From Piromyces finnis (taxonomy: Eukaryota > Neocallimastigomycota > Neocallimastigomycetes > Neocallimastigales > Neocallimastigaceae): a DNA stretch of 64,000 bases. Positions 47,664-60,765 of this stretch are shown one piece after another (the first letter of the stretch is position 1; the number at the start of each line of letters is the position of its first letter). The notes beneath the pieces were generated by a model. It searched no databases. It was not told the origin of the DNA and saw only the letters and a list, made by a program, of their open reading frames with translations. The translations under genes were made by a program, and so were the position numbers. Location: positions 425,001 to 489,000 of the forward strand of contig MCFH01000027.1 in NCBI GenBank assembly GCA_002104945.1, given 5' to 3'.

Positions 47664-49247
47664 TTAATCATAAAATATACTGGGTTCTAATGGTTCAAGA
47701 AAGGATGTCTTTTGAAAATAGGGAGTTTCGTGTTTTTTTCCATTACCAATTTCTTCAGATTCACCACCATTGTATGGTGTATAGTCTTGAGAAGAACGGG
47801 AGGAAGATGGTGATGGTAATAATTTTTCTTGATTTGGATAATAGGATAGATCATGATTATAATTTATTTTTTTATTGGGTGGTTGATAATTTTCAAAGGA
47901 ATCTTGACGATTTAATGTTGTTGTCATAGTACCATAATCATCATAACTTGACATTGCTTCTTGACGACGTTTTGGAGTGGAATAGTTTGAGGAATTGAAG
48001 TTTGTATCTAGCATCCTGGTAGTAGGAATTTCAGTAGTAGTAGTAGTAGTAGTAGTGGAACGGTCATAAAAGGTTGAATCATTCGATTGATAATTTGAAT
48101 TCACTTGGTATCTAATAGGGTATTCATCATCAGATTTTGTATTAAAGAGATTATAAATTCTGGAGGGGAAAGAGGATGGTTCATCATCTGCTTCTTCCGA
48201 TTTATACTGTGATCTTGCATTCAAATAAGCATTAGAATATTCATGATCTTTTGGAACATTAAATGCAGAAGAGTCGTAATCATTGGAAGAAGCCTTATTT
48301 TGACATTGAAATAGTGAATATTGAGATAAAGAATTCTGATGATGGGAATATGAATTCATTTCATGATTATTATTGGAATGATAATAGGATGAGTTGGATT
48401 CTAGATTTTCTAAAGGTGGTAATGGTAATGAACGCGTATTTCTTTCTCTTGAATTAAAGTCATTATCATTATTTTGATCATTGAATTGATTATCATAATT
48501 ATAATCGGTGGTATTATTATTGATATTAAAGTTATTGGTATATATATTATAGTCATTACTATCAATACTGTTATTATTATTATTGATATTACTATTGATA
48601 TTACTGTTGTTGTTGTTGTTGCTGCTGTTATTTATGGTGTGGTTATTATTAAAGTAATTATTTTTATTAATGTTGTATTGATAATTATTATTGCTATGAT
48701 TATTATTATCATTGGTATTAGTATGGTTGTTGTTGTTGTTGTTGCTGTTGTTACTGTTATAACTAATAAATTCTATTGATCTACTATTAATATTAATTTC
48801 ATTATAGTCATTATAATTATTGTTATTATTTACATTTTTATATATAGGATTATTTATTGTATTATTATTATTATTATTATTGTTGTTGTTGTTGTTGTTG
48901 TTGATGTTATTATTGATGGTATTGTTATCATTATTGTTGTTGTCATTGATGCCATTGTTGTTATTGTTAATGATGTCACTATTGTTAATATTATTATTTG
49001 TGTTACTGTTATTATTGTTGTTATTATTGTTGTTTTTAATGGTATTATTGTTATTGACGTTATGACTGTTGTTAATATTATCAGAAGTATCATTATTAAT
49101 GCTATTATTGTTTTGATACTTTAGGGTAGAATTAAATTTATTATTTTTATTTCTTTGATTAATATTACTTATAAAATTATTAATAATACTAATGTTATCC
49201 ATATTGTCATTACTACTTTCACTTTCATTTTTATCATTATTATCATT

Positions 49248-49279
<32 letters not shown>

Positions 49280-50579
49280 TGTTATTGTTGTTGCAGGTGT
49301 TATTATTGTTGGAATAAACAGTGGCATTACCACTTAGAGATTGAGATGGTCTAAATAAAGGTGAATTTCTATGATTTGAACTGATTTTGTCCTTACTATC
49401 ATTATCATTGGTACGTTTAATACTACTATTGTCTTCATGATCGTTTCCTTTTGGGTCGTTATTTTCTTTATCAACCGCATCATGACTAGTCGTGGTTTCA
49501 TCTATTTGATTATTTTTAGGATCTGTTGTACCCTCTGATCTTTCATCCTTTGAATTGGGTGGACAAACAGAATTTTTCATGAGTTTCTTTAGATTAATAT
49601 TACTCATAAAATTGTTGGTATCACTAATAGGATCGTTCAGTTGAGCCAACACAGAGTTTAAAACGGTAGGTGAAGGATTTATTGACAAGGATGGATGAAC
49701 TATTTGATTGGATTCGGTTCTGATGATAGATTCTAATGAATGAGGTGGTTCATTATCACTTTTTAGATGGTCTTTATCAACATTCATAGGATTTTCTTCT
49801 GAATTAACCATAACCATTTGATCATTGACGGATTGACCAAGAATGGAAGAAACGGTTTTTAAATCAAAATATTTTCCATTATCTTTCCAAAATTCCTCTG
49901 CCTGACGATGTGTTTTCTTTACATTCTTTTCTAATCCTTCTAATCTTAAATAATAGGTATCAATGTCATCTTTGGTGGCTTTATTGGCTTCACAAAATCT
50001 TGTCCAGGCTTGTTTATAATCACTTTCACGTCTTTCATGATAATATATTTTTGCTTCAAATAATAATTTAATTTCTTCTTCTTTTTCTTTCAATTCCGAA
50101 AGCCACTTATTATATTTTGCGCTAGAGGATGCTCTTACAGCTTTTAGTATGGTAGACTGATTACTAATAAATTTCATAATTTCTTGTACAAACTTTGGCC
50201 AAGTTATTCCAGAGTTATAGTATCGATCATATAAATCTAATGTCAATGGATCTTCATACGGTGATATATGATAAAATATATCCCAATCATGACAGGGTTG
50301 GCGTTGAGGTAAATTATTTAAATCAGGCATAGCATTAATATTTATTGACTTGTACTTGTTTTTTACATGACGTTTTACCCTTTCTCTTGATGCTTCAAAT
50401 ACAGCTATAGATAATTTTAGGAATAATATATAGTGAATAGATATATTAAATAAAAAAAAAATAAATATTATAATAGGTCAATATTTTTATATTTTATATT
50501 ATTATTATTATTATTGTTGTTGTTGTTGTTGTTGTTGTTATTATTATTATTATTATTGTTGTTGTTGTTGTTGTTGTTG

Positions 50580-50611
<32 letters not shown>

Positions 50612-50627
50612 GTTGTTGTTGTTGTTG

Positions 50628-50725
<98 letters not shown>

Positions 50726-51295
50726 GTTGTTGTTGTTGTTGTTGTTATTATTATTATTAAAAATAGAATACTATTGTAATTATTATTATTGTTATTCTTA
50801 CCATTAGCTTTATTTGAACGACTTTTGGCTTTTCTTAGTCTGTCAGCTTCTCTACGCGAAGCCGTCCTAGATAAAAGTAATATACTTTATAAGTTAAATT
50901 CAATTATTAAAATTATTAATATTTAATTATTTATTAAAAGTTTTTTTTTTAATTTTCAATATTTACTTTGAATCTTTTGAATTTTGAGGGCCTTTTTTAT
51001 AAACTTTTTTTTCTTGTTTTTGAACAGGAATTAAAAAGCCTTCCTTTTTATATAAAACAAACTTATTAATTTGATATGAATTTGAGTTAACATCAGTTTC
51101 ATTTATTTGATTATTATTGTTATTATTATTATTATTTTCATTTATTGAATTTTCTGTGGTATTTGAAGTATTTGATATTTCATTGGATTCCGAATTGTTT
51201 TTTAATGTATTGGGTAATAAAACAGGAAGGTGATTACTTCCATTATTTATATTTTTATTATCTTTATTAGTTATATTTTCATTAATTTGAAGCAT
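47664..51295 (-). CDS. Asn-rich, prion-like protein of unknown function
   Basis: Exons 51295-50967, 50866-50802 and 50404-47664 join in frame (phases 2 and 1) to 1044 residues. The N-terminus has an Asn/Ser-rich segment, then a basic patch, KTASRREADRLRKAKSRSNK (about 110-129), and SRERVKRHVKNKYK. A conserved-looking helical region at about 155-330 contains CHDWDIFYHISPYEDPLTLD, WPKFVQEIMKFI and KYNKWLSELKEKEEEIKLLF, with coiled-coil character. Residues about 485-790 are overwhelmingly Asn, with scattered Tyr, Ser, Asp and Ile, like yeast prion domains. The C-terminus is Ser/Tyr-rich with a TTTTTTTE run. No enzymatic motif is seen. A nucleic-acid or chromatin role is possible from the basic N-terminus but is only a guess. 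Confidence 0.72.
50495..50757. repeat. Interspersed (TTA)n/(TTG)n microsatellite in an intron of the Asn-rich gene
   Basis: Blocks of TTG (6-8 units) alternate with blocks of TTA, giving about 85 triplets in the intron between 50802 and 50404. On the coding strand these are CAA/TAA, so TAA stops prevent read-through in frame. The same CAA-type triplet dominates the gene's poly-Asn coding DNA in another register (AAC/AAT). Confidence 0.95.
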
Positions 51296-53051
51296 TGTTA
51301 TAAATATTGTAATATTGTTATAATTTAAAAAAAAAAAAAAAGTAATATAGAATTGAAATATAGCTTTTGTGGTTTTATCTTTATTTTTTCAACTTAAATG
51401 TAAGACGGATATTGTTTATTTTATTTATTAAATTATTAAAATTAATTGTATTTTGTTGAAGGAGACAATTATTATGATTACTAAATTTTGATATTATTAA
51501 AATACAATAATAATAATAGAAATAATAAAATTATAAATAAGTATATTGTATATATTTATAAAAGATACTTTGTAAAATATATATATATATATATTACCTT
51601 TTAATTTTTCTTCTTCTTCTTCCTCTTCTATCTTTATTTTGGATTCATTCTTGTTCAAATAAATAATAGTAATTAATATAAAAAAAATATATTATATCTA
51701 AATATTATTAACTTTTGTTTTTATTTTTTTCTTATTATTTATTAAAAGAAAAGGGTAAAAAAAATAAAAAAAACAAAGTTTTAATAAATAAAAAAGAAGA
51801 CTTTATCCAAAATGAAATAATAAAGAAGTGGTGGGTTTACTTTGTTAAAAAAAAAAAAAAAAAAAAAAATTATTAGAGACAATGAAATTTTTTTATTTTT
51901 TTAAAATTAAAAAATGTATTGTCCCAATTAGATCACATGATAATAGGACAAATCATCATAGCAAAATTAGGTTTAGATATAATAAAATATAAACATAATA
52001 TATGAATCAATTTATTAAAATCAATTAAAACATAAATTTATGTTAATTAAAAATGAAAAGATTTCAAAAAAAAAATTTTTTTTGTTGTCACAAAATTTTA
52101 ATTTTTTTTAAAAAAAAGAATACATTTCTCTCTCTCTCATTTTATATAATAATAATAATAAATAATAAATAATTGAATTTTAATTGTTAATAATAATAAT
52201 ATTTTATTATTATTATTATTATTATTAATATTTCTAATGTTATTTCTGTTGCTGTTACCATTTATATTTAATACTAAAAAAAATTGGTAAATATAAAAAT
52301 ATCTTTATAAACTATTTCATTTAATAATGAAAAAAAAAAAAAAAAAGATTGTATTCATACTATAACAAAAATAATAATAAACAAAATTAAAAAAAAAAAA
52401 AAGTAATTTAATTCAATTCATTTTCTATTCACAATATCATTCTTAATACGAAGACTGTTTATTAAGTGTAAAGTTCATTTTTAAATTACACCCATATATA
52501 TATTTAATTATTTTTAACTTTAAAAAATAATAATGTTGACTTTTTGTAAAATTTTAAAGTCTTTTTTCACAAATTTAAATGATGTAAGATCCATTTTGTA
52601 AAGTATTTACTTACATTACTTTATTTCAATAATTAACATTAAAAAAGAAAGAGTAAGAAAAAAAAGATAAAATAAAAACAAAAAAAGAGAACTTTGTAGA
52701 AATTATAGGTATTAGCAATATATAAAGATATATATTAACTAATCCAATTAAATAATAAAAAAAGTTTTCAAAAAAATTAAACACCTTTTTTTTTTTTTTC
52801 TTTATAATGAAGCATTGAAACACAAAAATTAAATAATAATAAATACTACTTAAAATTTTTATAATTTTTTAAAAGTAATTTTATTTTATATAGTGGATAT
52901 ATATAAAAATATAGAAATAAATATCATTGAAATTATTTGAAATTTTTTTCTATATTAATGATTTTATTTTTTAATTTCATCTATATTTTAAAGTCTAAAA
53001 AAAAAATAAAGATTTATAAATAAATTTTGGGGAGGAAGTATTCTATTTAAA
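51296..53051. other. Intergenic region with one doubtful exon
   Basis: AT-rich sequence between the Asn-rich gene and the LYAR-like gene, both on the minus strand. At 51651-51598 (-) a short open segment encodes NESKIKIEEEEEEEKLK between an AG and a GT. It could be a distal 3' exon of the LYAR-like gene or chance purine bias. (AAT)n/(ATT)n runs lie at 52147-52227. Confidence 0.45.
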
Positions 53052-54332
53052 TTAGAATTTTAAAACTATATTGTCTCCAGATTTTACGAAATTAATCTTT
53101 AATTGAATAAAAAGAAAAATTAAAAAAAAAAAATTTTTTTTCGATTAATAAAATGAATATTTTTTTATATAGATAGAAAATAATAAAAATTTAATGCTTA
53201 CAGATTCTTTAACTTGCTTCTTAACATTCTTAGCATCCTTGGACTTTTTGGAAACATCCTTTGAGACAGCTTTAATTAATTTCTTTAATGAAATTTCTTT
53301 CTTTTCCTTAAAGATTTAAATGTATTAATATAATATATTTCTATTATTAGAAATCATATATAATTGACCATAGCTATATAATAAAAATTAGTTTTATACT
53401 TACAGAAACATTCTTTTCAAAGGATTCCTTGATTAATTTCTTAATGTCATTTTCGGTTTTTTGTTTCTTGTTACCTTCATTTTCTTTCTTTTCATCTTCT
53501 TCATGCTTACGCTTTTTGTCTTCCATTAATTTCTTTAATTGAGTAATAGTATTTTCTGGTTCACTTTCACTCTTTTTATTTTGAGTAGTGTTTTTATTGC
53601 TGAATAAATTAAGATTCTTTGGTTGATTGTTGTTTTTATTGTTGTTATTGTTGTTGTTATTTCTATTGTTGTTGTTGTTATTGTTCTTTCCCTTTTTTTT
53701 TTTTTTAAATGATAAAAAAAAAGGGCATAATTTGATTTAATAAAAATGAATAAATTGATTAATTGTATTATATTTTTAAATTACCTTCTTTCCTTTATAT
53801 AAATTCTTTTGGTATTTTTCATCTTCAGAAATACATGAAGTATGAGCTCTGTATGAAGTACCTTCAAAAGTAACACCACAATCTATACAAGTAAATTGAC
53901 AATTCTATTTTAAAATAAAATTAATTATTAATATTTAACTGTTTTATACTGTTGAATTTTTTTAAAAAAAAAAACATTTTAAAAGCTTTTTTTTTCCTTT
54001 TTTTAAAAAAAAAAAAAAAGACATACATAGCAACGATTGGCATGTTGATCTAATTTATTCTTCTTTAAAGTCTATTATTATTTATATTCGAAATATAAAG
54101 TTGTTAATATTGGTTTGTATTAATATAAAATTCGTTTAAACTTTTAATTTAATTTGAATTTGAAATTAATTGAATTTGAAAATGTAATAATTACTTCTTG
54201 ACAGTATTCACAAACTATAAAATATACGAGAAAATTTTAATTTAATAAAAAAATAAATGATATTATTTAATAGTCTTGTTGTTATTTTCATTTTAAATTG
54301 TTTTATGTTTAAAGCTTACCAAAGGAAACCAT
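53052..54332 (-). CDS. LYAR-type C2HC zinc-finger nucleolar protein
   Basis: LYAR and yeast YCR087C-A are nucleolar proteins linked to ribosome biogenesis. Exons 54332-54320, 54214-54195, 54071-54027, 53904-53785, 53691-53404 and 53306-53202 are well supported. A last exon at 53096-53052 (INFVKSGDNIVLKF, stop) is the best local choice, giving 211 residues. The N-terminus MVSFVCEYCQETLKKNKLDQ, then HANRCYNCQFTCIDCGVTFE and SYRAHTSCISEDEKYQKNLY, reproduces the paired LYAR zinc fingers with all Cys/His ligands. The linker is poly-Asn; the C-terminus is Lys-rich and helical (KKLIKESFEKN, KKLIKAVSKDVSKKSKD). The exact C-terminus is uncertain: a distant acidic exon near 51650 is an alternative. The tiny 13-nt first coding exon is notable. 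Confidence 0.86.
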
Positions 54333-55295
54333 TTTTTTCTATTAAAAACGACACTTTTTTATATAATATTAAAAATTGATATTACAAAAAAAAAATTAAA
54401 TTTTTTTTTTTTTTTTTTTTTGTAAATAATTTTAAAATTTAATTTTAAACCAATCATTTTTAATAATCAAAATTTTCAAACTTAAAAAAAACTACAATAA
54501 TTAAATAAAAAAAAAAAGGATGAAGAAATAAATAATAATACTTTTAGAATCATTCTTCTTCTTCCACCATCACTACCATCATTATAACCACCACTTTTAT
54601 TAGTTTTATTACCGTTCATTTCATTCCACTTCATTCCATCTTTATAAATAAAAAAAAAAAAGAGTTTTTTATTCCATCCAAAAGAATTAAATTGATGCTG
54701 TCTTAAAATAAAATGGATATATTCTCATTTATATTATTATTATAAAAAAAAAATAAATCATAGAATGAAGAGGATTAAACATTAAATAATCATTTGAAAA
54801 TATAGTTATTTTCTTATAAAAATAAACTTTATAAATAATAAAAAAAAGTGTTAAAAGTGCTCAAAAAAAAAAAAACTGTTTTTTCTATGTTACAAACGTA
54901 TACGTAAAATTAAAAATGTAAATTAAAAAAATGTTTATTTTTTAAAAAATAAAAAATTAAATTAAATTAAAAAAATAATTATTAATTAAATTAGATACAA
55001 TTTTAAAAATTATAATTTTATCTTAATACTCTAAGGAATCAACATTAAAAAAAAATAAAAACTTTAAATTTATATGTAAGATACAAAGTAGTTCTTTTTT
55101 TAATATTTTTTTTATAATAAAGTATTAGGAATTGGTATTGTTTTTATATACTCCTAATAAAATAGATTATTAATATAAAATAATTTTAAAAAAAAAAAGT
55201 AGATATTCCTTTTTCATTAAAACTACAAAAGAAACTGAATTTTTTTTTAAAAAAAAAAAATAATAATACTTGATAATAATAAAAATAATTCAGTA
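54333..55295. other. Divergent promoter region between LYAR-like and LRR genes
   Basis: About 960 bp separate the two start codons, so both promoters lie here. It is dominated by poly-A/T. A segment at 54545-54640 is less biased; its minus strand encodes MNGNKTNKSGGYNDGSDGGR in a short frame without splice support, so I do not call a gene. No tRNA or other RNA gene is seen. Confidence 0.5.
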
Positions 55296-58200
55296 ATGAG
55301 TATACAATATAGTGATGAATCTTTATTTACTGAAGATAAAATTGAAAGTATTCATGAATTGAAGACTAATAGTAGTAGTGATGAAGAGGAAAAAGTACAA
55401 AATTCATCTGATAACTATGGAAACATGGAAACAGAAGATAAAAATGAATATATTCAAGAAGAATCATTAACAGAAGTAATAAATAAAAGTCAAAATAATT
55501 TGGTCTCAAGTAAAAGTCTCTCTCATAAAAGTAGTGAATTTTCAGAGAGTGATAATGAAAATTATAAAATTGAAAATGATTATGATGAATTGGAAGTAGA
55601 AAATGAAAATGATGAAGATGGTAGGAGATATTAAAAATAATAATAATAATAATAATAATTTTAGATTATAGAAATAACCCTAATAATAATAATAAAGATG
55701 GAAAGGAGGGGAAAAAAAGGATATTTAAATTAATGATACACTTTTTTATTATATAAAAATAATTTTAAATATAATCCATAGAAAATAAAAATAGTATTGG
55801 AAATTTTTCAAATGAATCATCAAATAATAAAATAGATAGCATTCAATCCTCATTAAGTCGAATGAAAACAAATAGTAAGGTTAAAAAGAGTGGTTCTGAA
55901 CTAAATAAAAATAATTCAGAAAATTATAATTTATCAAAATCTAATAATAACTCCAAGGATTGTAATGAAAATGAAGACGAAAGCATTGACGAAAAAAATA
56001 ATAAAAAAGATGAAATTTTATTTCATGATACCGGAACAAAAGATGAATATGATCATATTTACGAATTAAAACATCAAATAAATTTCTTTAAAAAACAACT
56101 TAAAATTGAAGATATGACTTTTGAAGAATTAATAAATTTAAAGTCATTGTAAGAGTTATATATATTCATAGTATTATTATTATATTACTATTATCTTTTT
56201 TTATATAGATACATATATATTATATATCAAATGAAAAAAAATAATATTTACTTGAAAATGAGGGAAAAAAAAAAGATATATCAAATTATATTAATAATTA
56301 TATATTTACATTAATATTTATATTTATATATAATATAATGTAATTTCATATCTATCTTGATTATATAATTAGAAATCTTGCAAATACAGGTATTAAATAT
56401 ATCCCATCTCAAATTGAATATGTTAAAGAACTACGTGAAATGTAAATTTAAAAAAAAAAATTTTAAAAACATTATTTCAAAGTTTACATATTTTACTTAT
56501 TATACATATATACATATATCATATAACCAATTTTAACTAATTAATATAAAATAAAACACTTTTTTAAAAAAAAACAGAGATTTTTCTAATAACTTTATAT
56601 ATGATTTACCAAAAGAAATTGGAAAATTAACTAATTTACAATCCCTGTAATTGTTATATAATAAAAAAAATAAAAAAAAAACATTCTTTTAGATATATTC
56701 TATTACAATATTAACCTTTTTTTTATTAATATATCATAATTAGAAATTTATACAATAATGATATTGCAGAAATTATTGAAGATTTATGGAAATTAATTAA
56801 ACTAGAAGAACTGTATATACTTTTATTTATTTTGTTTTTTCATATATATATATTCAAAAAAATATATTTTATATTATAAATAATGATATTAATCCTTCTT
56901 TTTTTTATTTTATTTTTTTTTTTTCAAAAATATATATATATATTAATAGTGATTTATCTCATAATGTAATTTCAACAATTTCACCTAATATTTGTAATTT
57001 GGAAAATTTGGTTGGATTGTAATGAATCTTTTTATTTTTTTTTAAAAAAAAAAAAAAGAATTAAATTATAATGAATTGAAAAAAAAAGTATTTGATTTGA
57101 GTTATATATCTATTAATATTAAATATTAATATTTTAAACTATTTTTATATTAGAAATCTTTCTCATAATTGTCTTGGTTCTTTACCAAAAGAAATTGGAA
57201 ATTTAACCAATATTAAAATTTTGTAATAATAAATTAACAAAGCAAATAAAAGAATAGTTTTAATATATATATATATAAAAAGAAATTTATTTATCAATTT
57301 TAATAATTATTTTAGGGATTTATCATATAATAATTTTAAGGAGATTCCTGAAGGATTATATCAAATTAGAAATATGAATATACTGTAATAGATTATATTT
57401 TATTTTATTTTCATTCTAATACAAAACTATAAACATTTTATTTATCCGGATAAATATTAAATAATATTTATAATATATAATACTAAAGACTAATATCAAA
57501 TAATCTTATTGAAGAAATACCTATAGAATTTGGATACTTAAGACATTTAATAAAAATGTAATTGATTTATTTATACTAATAAGATTTCTTTTTAATTTGT
57601 TTATAATTAAATAATACTTAATACTAATAATTAACATTAATATTTCTTCTATATCATTTTTTTTAATTTCAACTTTTTTTTTCTTTTAGCGATTTCTCAT
57701 CAAATAAAATAAAATTATTAAATTTTAATTTTAAATTATTTTGTCATTTAGAAGATTTGTAAATATCAAATATCATTTTATATAATATTACCAACCTCTC
57801 ATAATCAATTAAATATTTAACATAAAAGTTTTTTTTCCCAATATTTTATTATACCATAATAGAAATATATCAAATAATAAAATCAATTTAATTCCAAATG
57901 TTTTATGGAAAGCAACGAATATAAAAAAATTGTAAAATATTTCATAGAATAACAATCTTTAATTCTTTGAAAAATTTTTTAAAAAAAAAAATTATTATTA
58001 AAAATACATATCCTCTATTTAACATATAAAATAGAAATATATCAAGAAATAGAATATCTAAAGTATCAGATAATATCGGGATTTTAAAACATTTAAAATA
58101 TTTGTAGGTTAAAAAAATATATATATATATATATAACTATAAATAACACAATTGAAAGGAATAAAAATAATAAAAATTTATATTTATTTCTCTTTTTTTT

Positions 58201-58532
58201 TTTTGGAATCCTATATTCTAAATAATTTATATAGAGATTTAAGTAGAAATAAAATAGATGTTATCCCCAACGGAATTAAATCCTTAGAAAATTTAAATCA
58301 ATTGTATGTATTAAAATATTATTATTGAAGTATATATATAAATTAATGAATTTATTGATAATAAATGTTTTCTAATCATTATTACAGATTTTTAGATTAT
58401 AATAATATTTCTGAAATCCCAGAAGTTGTTGGAAACTTGGCCCTGTTACAAAAATTGTAAATATTGTTCCTTCATTTTTAATATTTATTAAAAATCCCTT
58501 TTTTTTTAAAAAAAAAAATTTGATTCTTTCAT

Positions 58533-58569
<37 letters not shown>

Positions 58570-60765
58570 TAATATTATAATTTTTCTGTAGCTCAATAAG
58601 TCATAATGATATCAAAGAAATACCAAAACATATTATCAGAATATTTAATATTGAAGAATTGTATGAAACATTAATATACTTTTTTTATTATCATAGTTAT
58701 TATAATAATTTAAATTAACAAATTAATGTTCTTTTTTTTTTTAAACTATTTTTTTTTTAAATTATTAAATAGAAATATGGAATCAAATCAAATTAAAATA
58801 ATACCAAAAGAAATATCTCTAATGAGAAATCTAAAATATTTGTACATATACATTTTTTCATACATAAATTTATTTATATTGTTGATTTATATATTATATT
58901 TTTTAATACATATATTTTTATCAATACAATTTTTTTTTTTTATTTTCAAAGATCATTAAAATCAAATGTTATAGAAAAAATCCCTGAAGAATTATACAAG
59001 TTAAAAGATAAAACAGTGATGTATGTTTAAATAATCGTATTTTATTTTAAAAAAAAAAAAAGAAAAAATATAATTTTAAAGTGTTTATGTATATATACTT
59101 TTATACTTTTTTTATGATCTACATCAATTTAGGAATCTATTCGATAATTTATTCAGTCATTCATATGAACCATTTAAACTTTTAAAAAATTACAATCATA
59201 TAAATAAGGATGAATTCTCAACCATAAAATCAATGTAAATTAATTTAAATTAAAAAAATTATATCTTTATAATACTATTTTATTAATAATTAAAAAAAAA
59301 CTTTTTTATATAAATAGTAAACTTATAGATATGAATTTATCATCAATACCTATGGAAATTGCATCTTTTGAAGAAATAGAAGAATTGTAAATTTTTAAAA
59401 TAATATATTAATTTATATATTTACAATTTGTCAAAAAAAACTAAAAAAAGAAATATTTTTAAATTAAATATCAATAGAAACTTCCATAATAATAATATAG
59501 GTGAAGTAAATGAAGCAATTATAAGGCTCCTAAATATGAAAAAAATGTAATATTAATGATGAATTTACATTTTCATAATAATAGATTTTCATACAAAAGA
59601 AAAAAAGATTTATATTAATATAATAATAATACTATATATATATTTTTTAGTATATTATCTTTTAATGATCTCAAGGTTTTCCCTACTATCCTATGTCGCT
59701 TTTCACGACTTACTACATTGTATATATCTACATAATTATTAATTATTAATTAAAAAAAACAGTTTAAAAATTATTAATTATGCCTCCTTTTCTTTACAAT
59801 AATATTTAGAAATTTAAGTGGAAATTATATTAAAGAAATACCAAAAGAAATTTGTCAATTAGCTTTATTAAAGAAATTGTAAGACATATTAATAATTTAT
59901 TATTATTGCTACTATTAGGAAATATCTTTTATAATAAATTTTATGTAATATATTTTTTAAAAATTGAATTACAATAGATATTTAAGTCATAATAAAATTC
60001 AAGAAATTCCAAAAGAATTTGAATATCTCTACGACTTAGAAGAAATGTATGTTATATCCTTTTTCCTAATATTTAATATTCATAAATATATAGATATATA
60101 AGATTTATAAATAACATTCTAATTTTTAAAAAAAAAAAAATTTTTTTTAGAATATTAAATAATAACTTAATTGGCACTCTTCCAGATAACCTAGAATTTG
60201 AAAAACTAAGATTATTGTAAAAATATTAAAGATCAAATAATTAAATCCTAATTATAATATACAAATATAATTTACTAATATTTTATATTTATATTAATAT
60301 TAAATAATATAGTAATTTAAGTAATAATGTATTTAATTTTATTCCAAACACATTATACAATTTCCATGATGCAAAGATGTAAGTTACACTTAAAATATAT
60401 TAAGTTTTTTAAATAATATTATAGGCATATAAAAAAAACGAATTGATTTATTTCATAAATATTAATATATAATATCTATATAAAAATAGCATTTTTAATA
60501 ATAATCCTTTATTCTCATCAGAAAATGAAATAAAAAAAGCATTAAATACCTTAAATATGTAAGTAGAATATTAAAAATCATACAATAATAATAACTACAT
60601 AATATTAAAGTTTTAATATTAATTTTTATACTTATATATATATAAATTTTATATAGTCAACTATAAACCCTTTTTTTTTTAACCTTTTACATTAGTTTAA
60701 GTAATCTTTATATAATGAAATATAATCATCTCTTATTTAATAGTAAAAAAAAATTCAAATTATAA
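55296..60765 (+). CDS. Leucine-rich-repeat protein with one LRR per exon (27 exons)
   Basis: Exons 55296-55620 and 55782-56148 encode a 230-residue acidic, Ser/Asn/Glu-rich N-terminus ending in a short helix (YELKHQINFFKKQLKIEDM). Exons 3-27 each encode one LRR: 56373-56441, 56578-56646, 56744-56812, 56950-57018, 57154-57222, 57316-57384, 57489-57557, 57690-57758, 57863-57931, 58035-58103, 58235-58303, 58388-58456, 58592-58660, 58773-58841, 58952-59020, 59133-59234, 59318-59386, 59478-59546, 59651-59719, 59810-59878, 59978-60046, 60151-60216, 60313-60378, 60490-60558, 60696-60765. The sum is 2445 nt, giving 814 residues. The repeat is about 23 residues, xLSxNxIxxIPxEIxxLxxL-type, as in SHOC2/plant-type intracellular LRRs. 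Every intron from the second on is phase 2 within the same hydrophobic codon. No signal peptide, TM or kinase domain is visible. It is probably a cytoplasmic protein-binding scaffold; partners unknown. Confidence 0.88.

Noticed and set aside
50514-50807. Poly-Leu frame over the TTA/TTG array
   Set aside because: The array lies in an intron of the minus-strand Asn-rich gene; the frame is only repeat translation.
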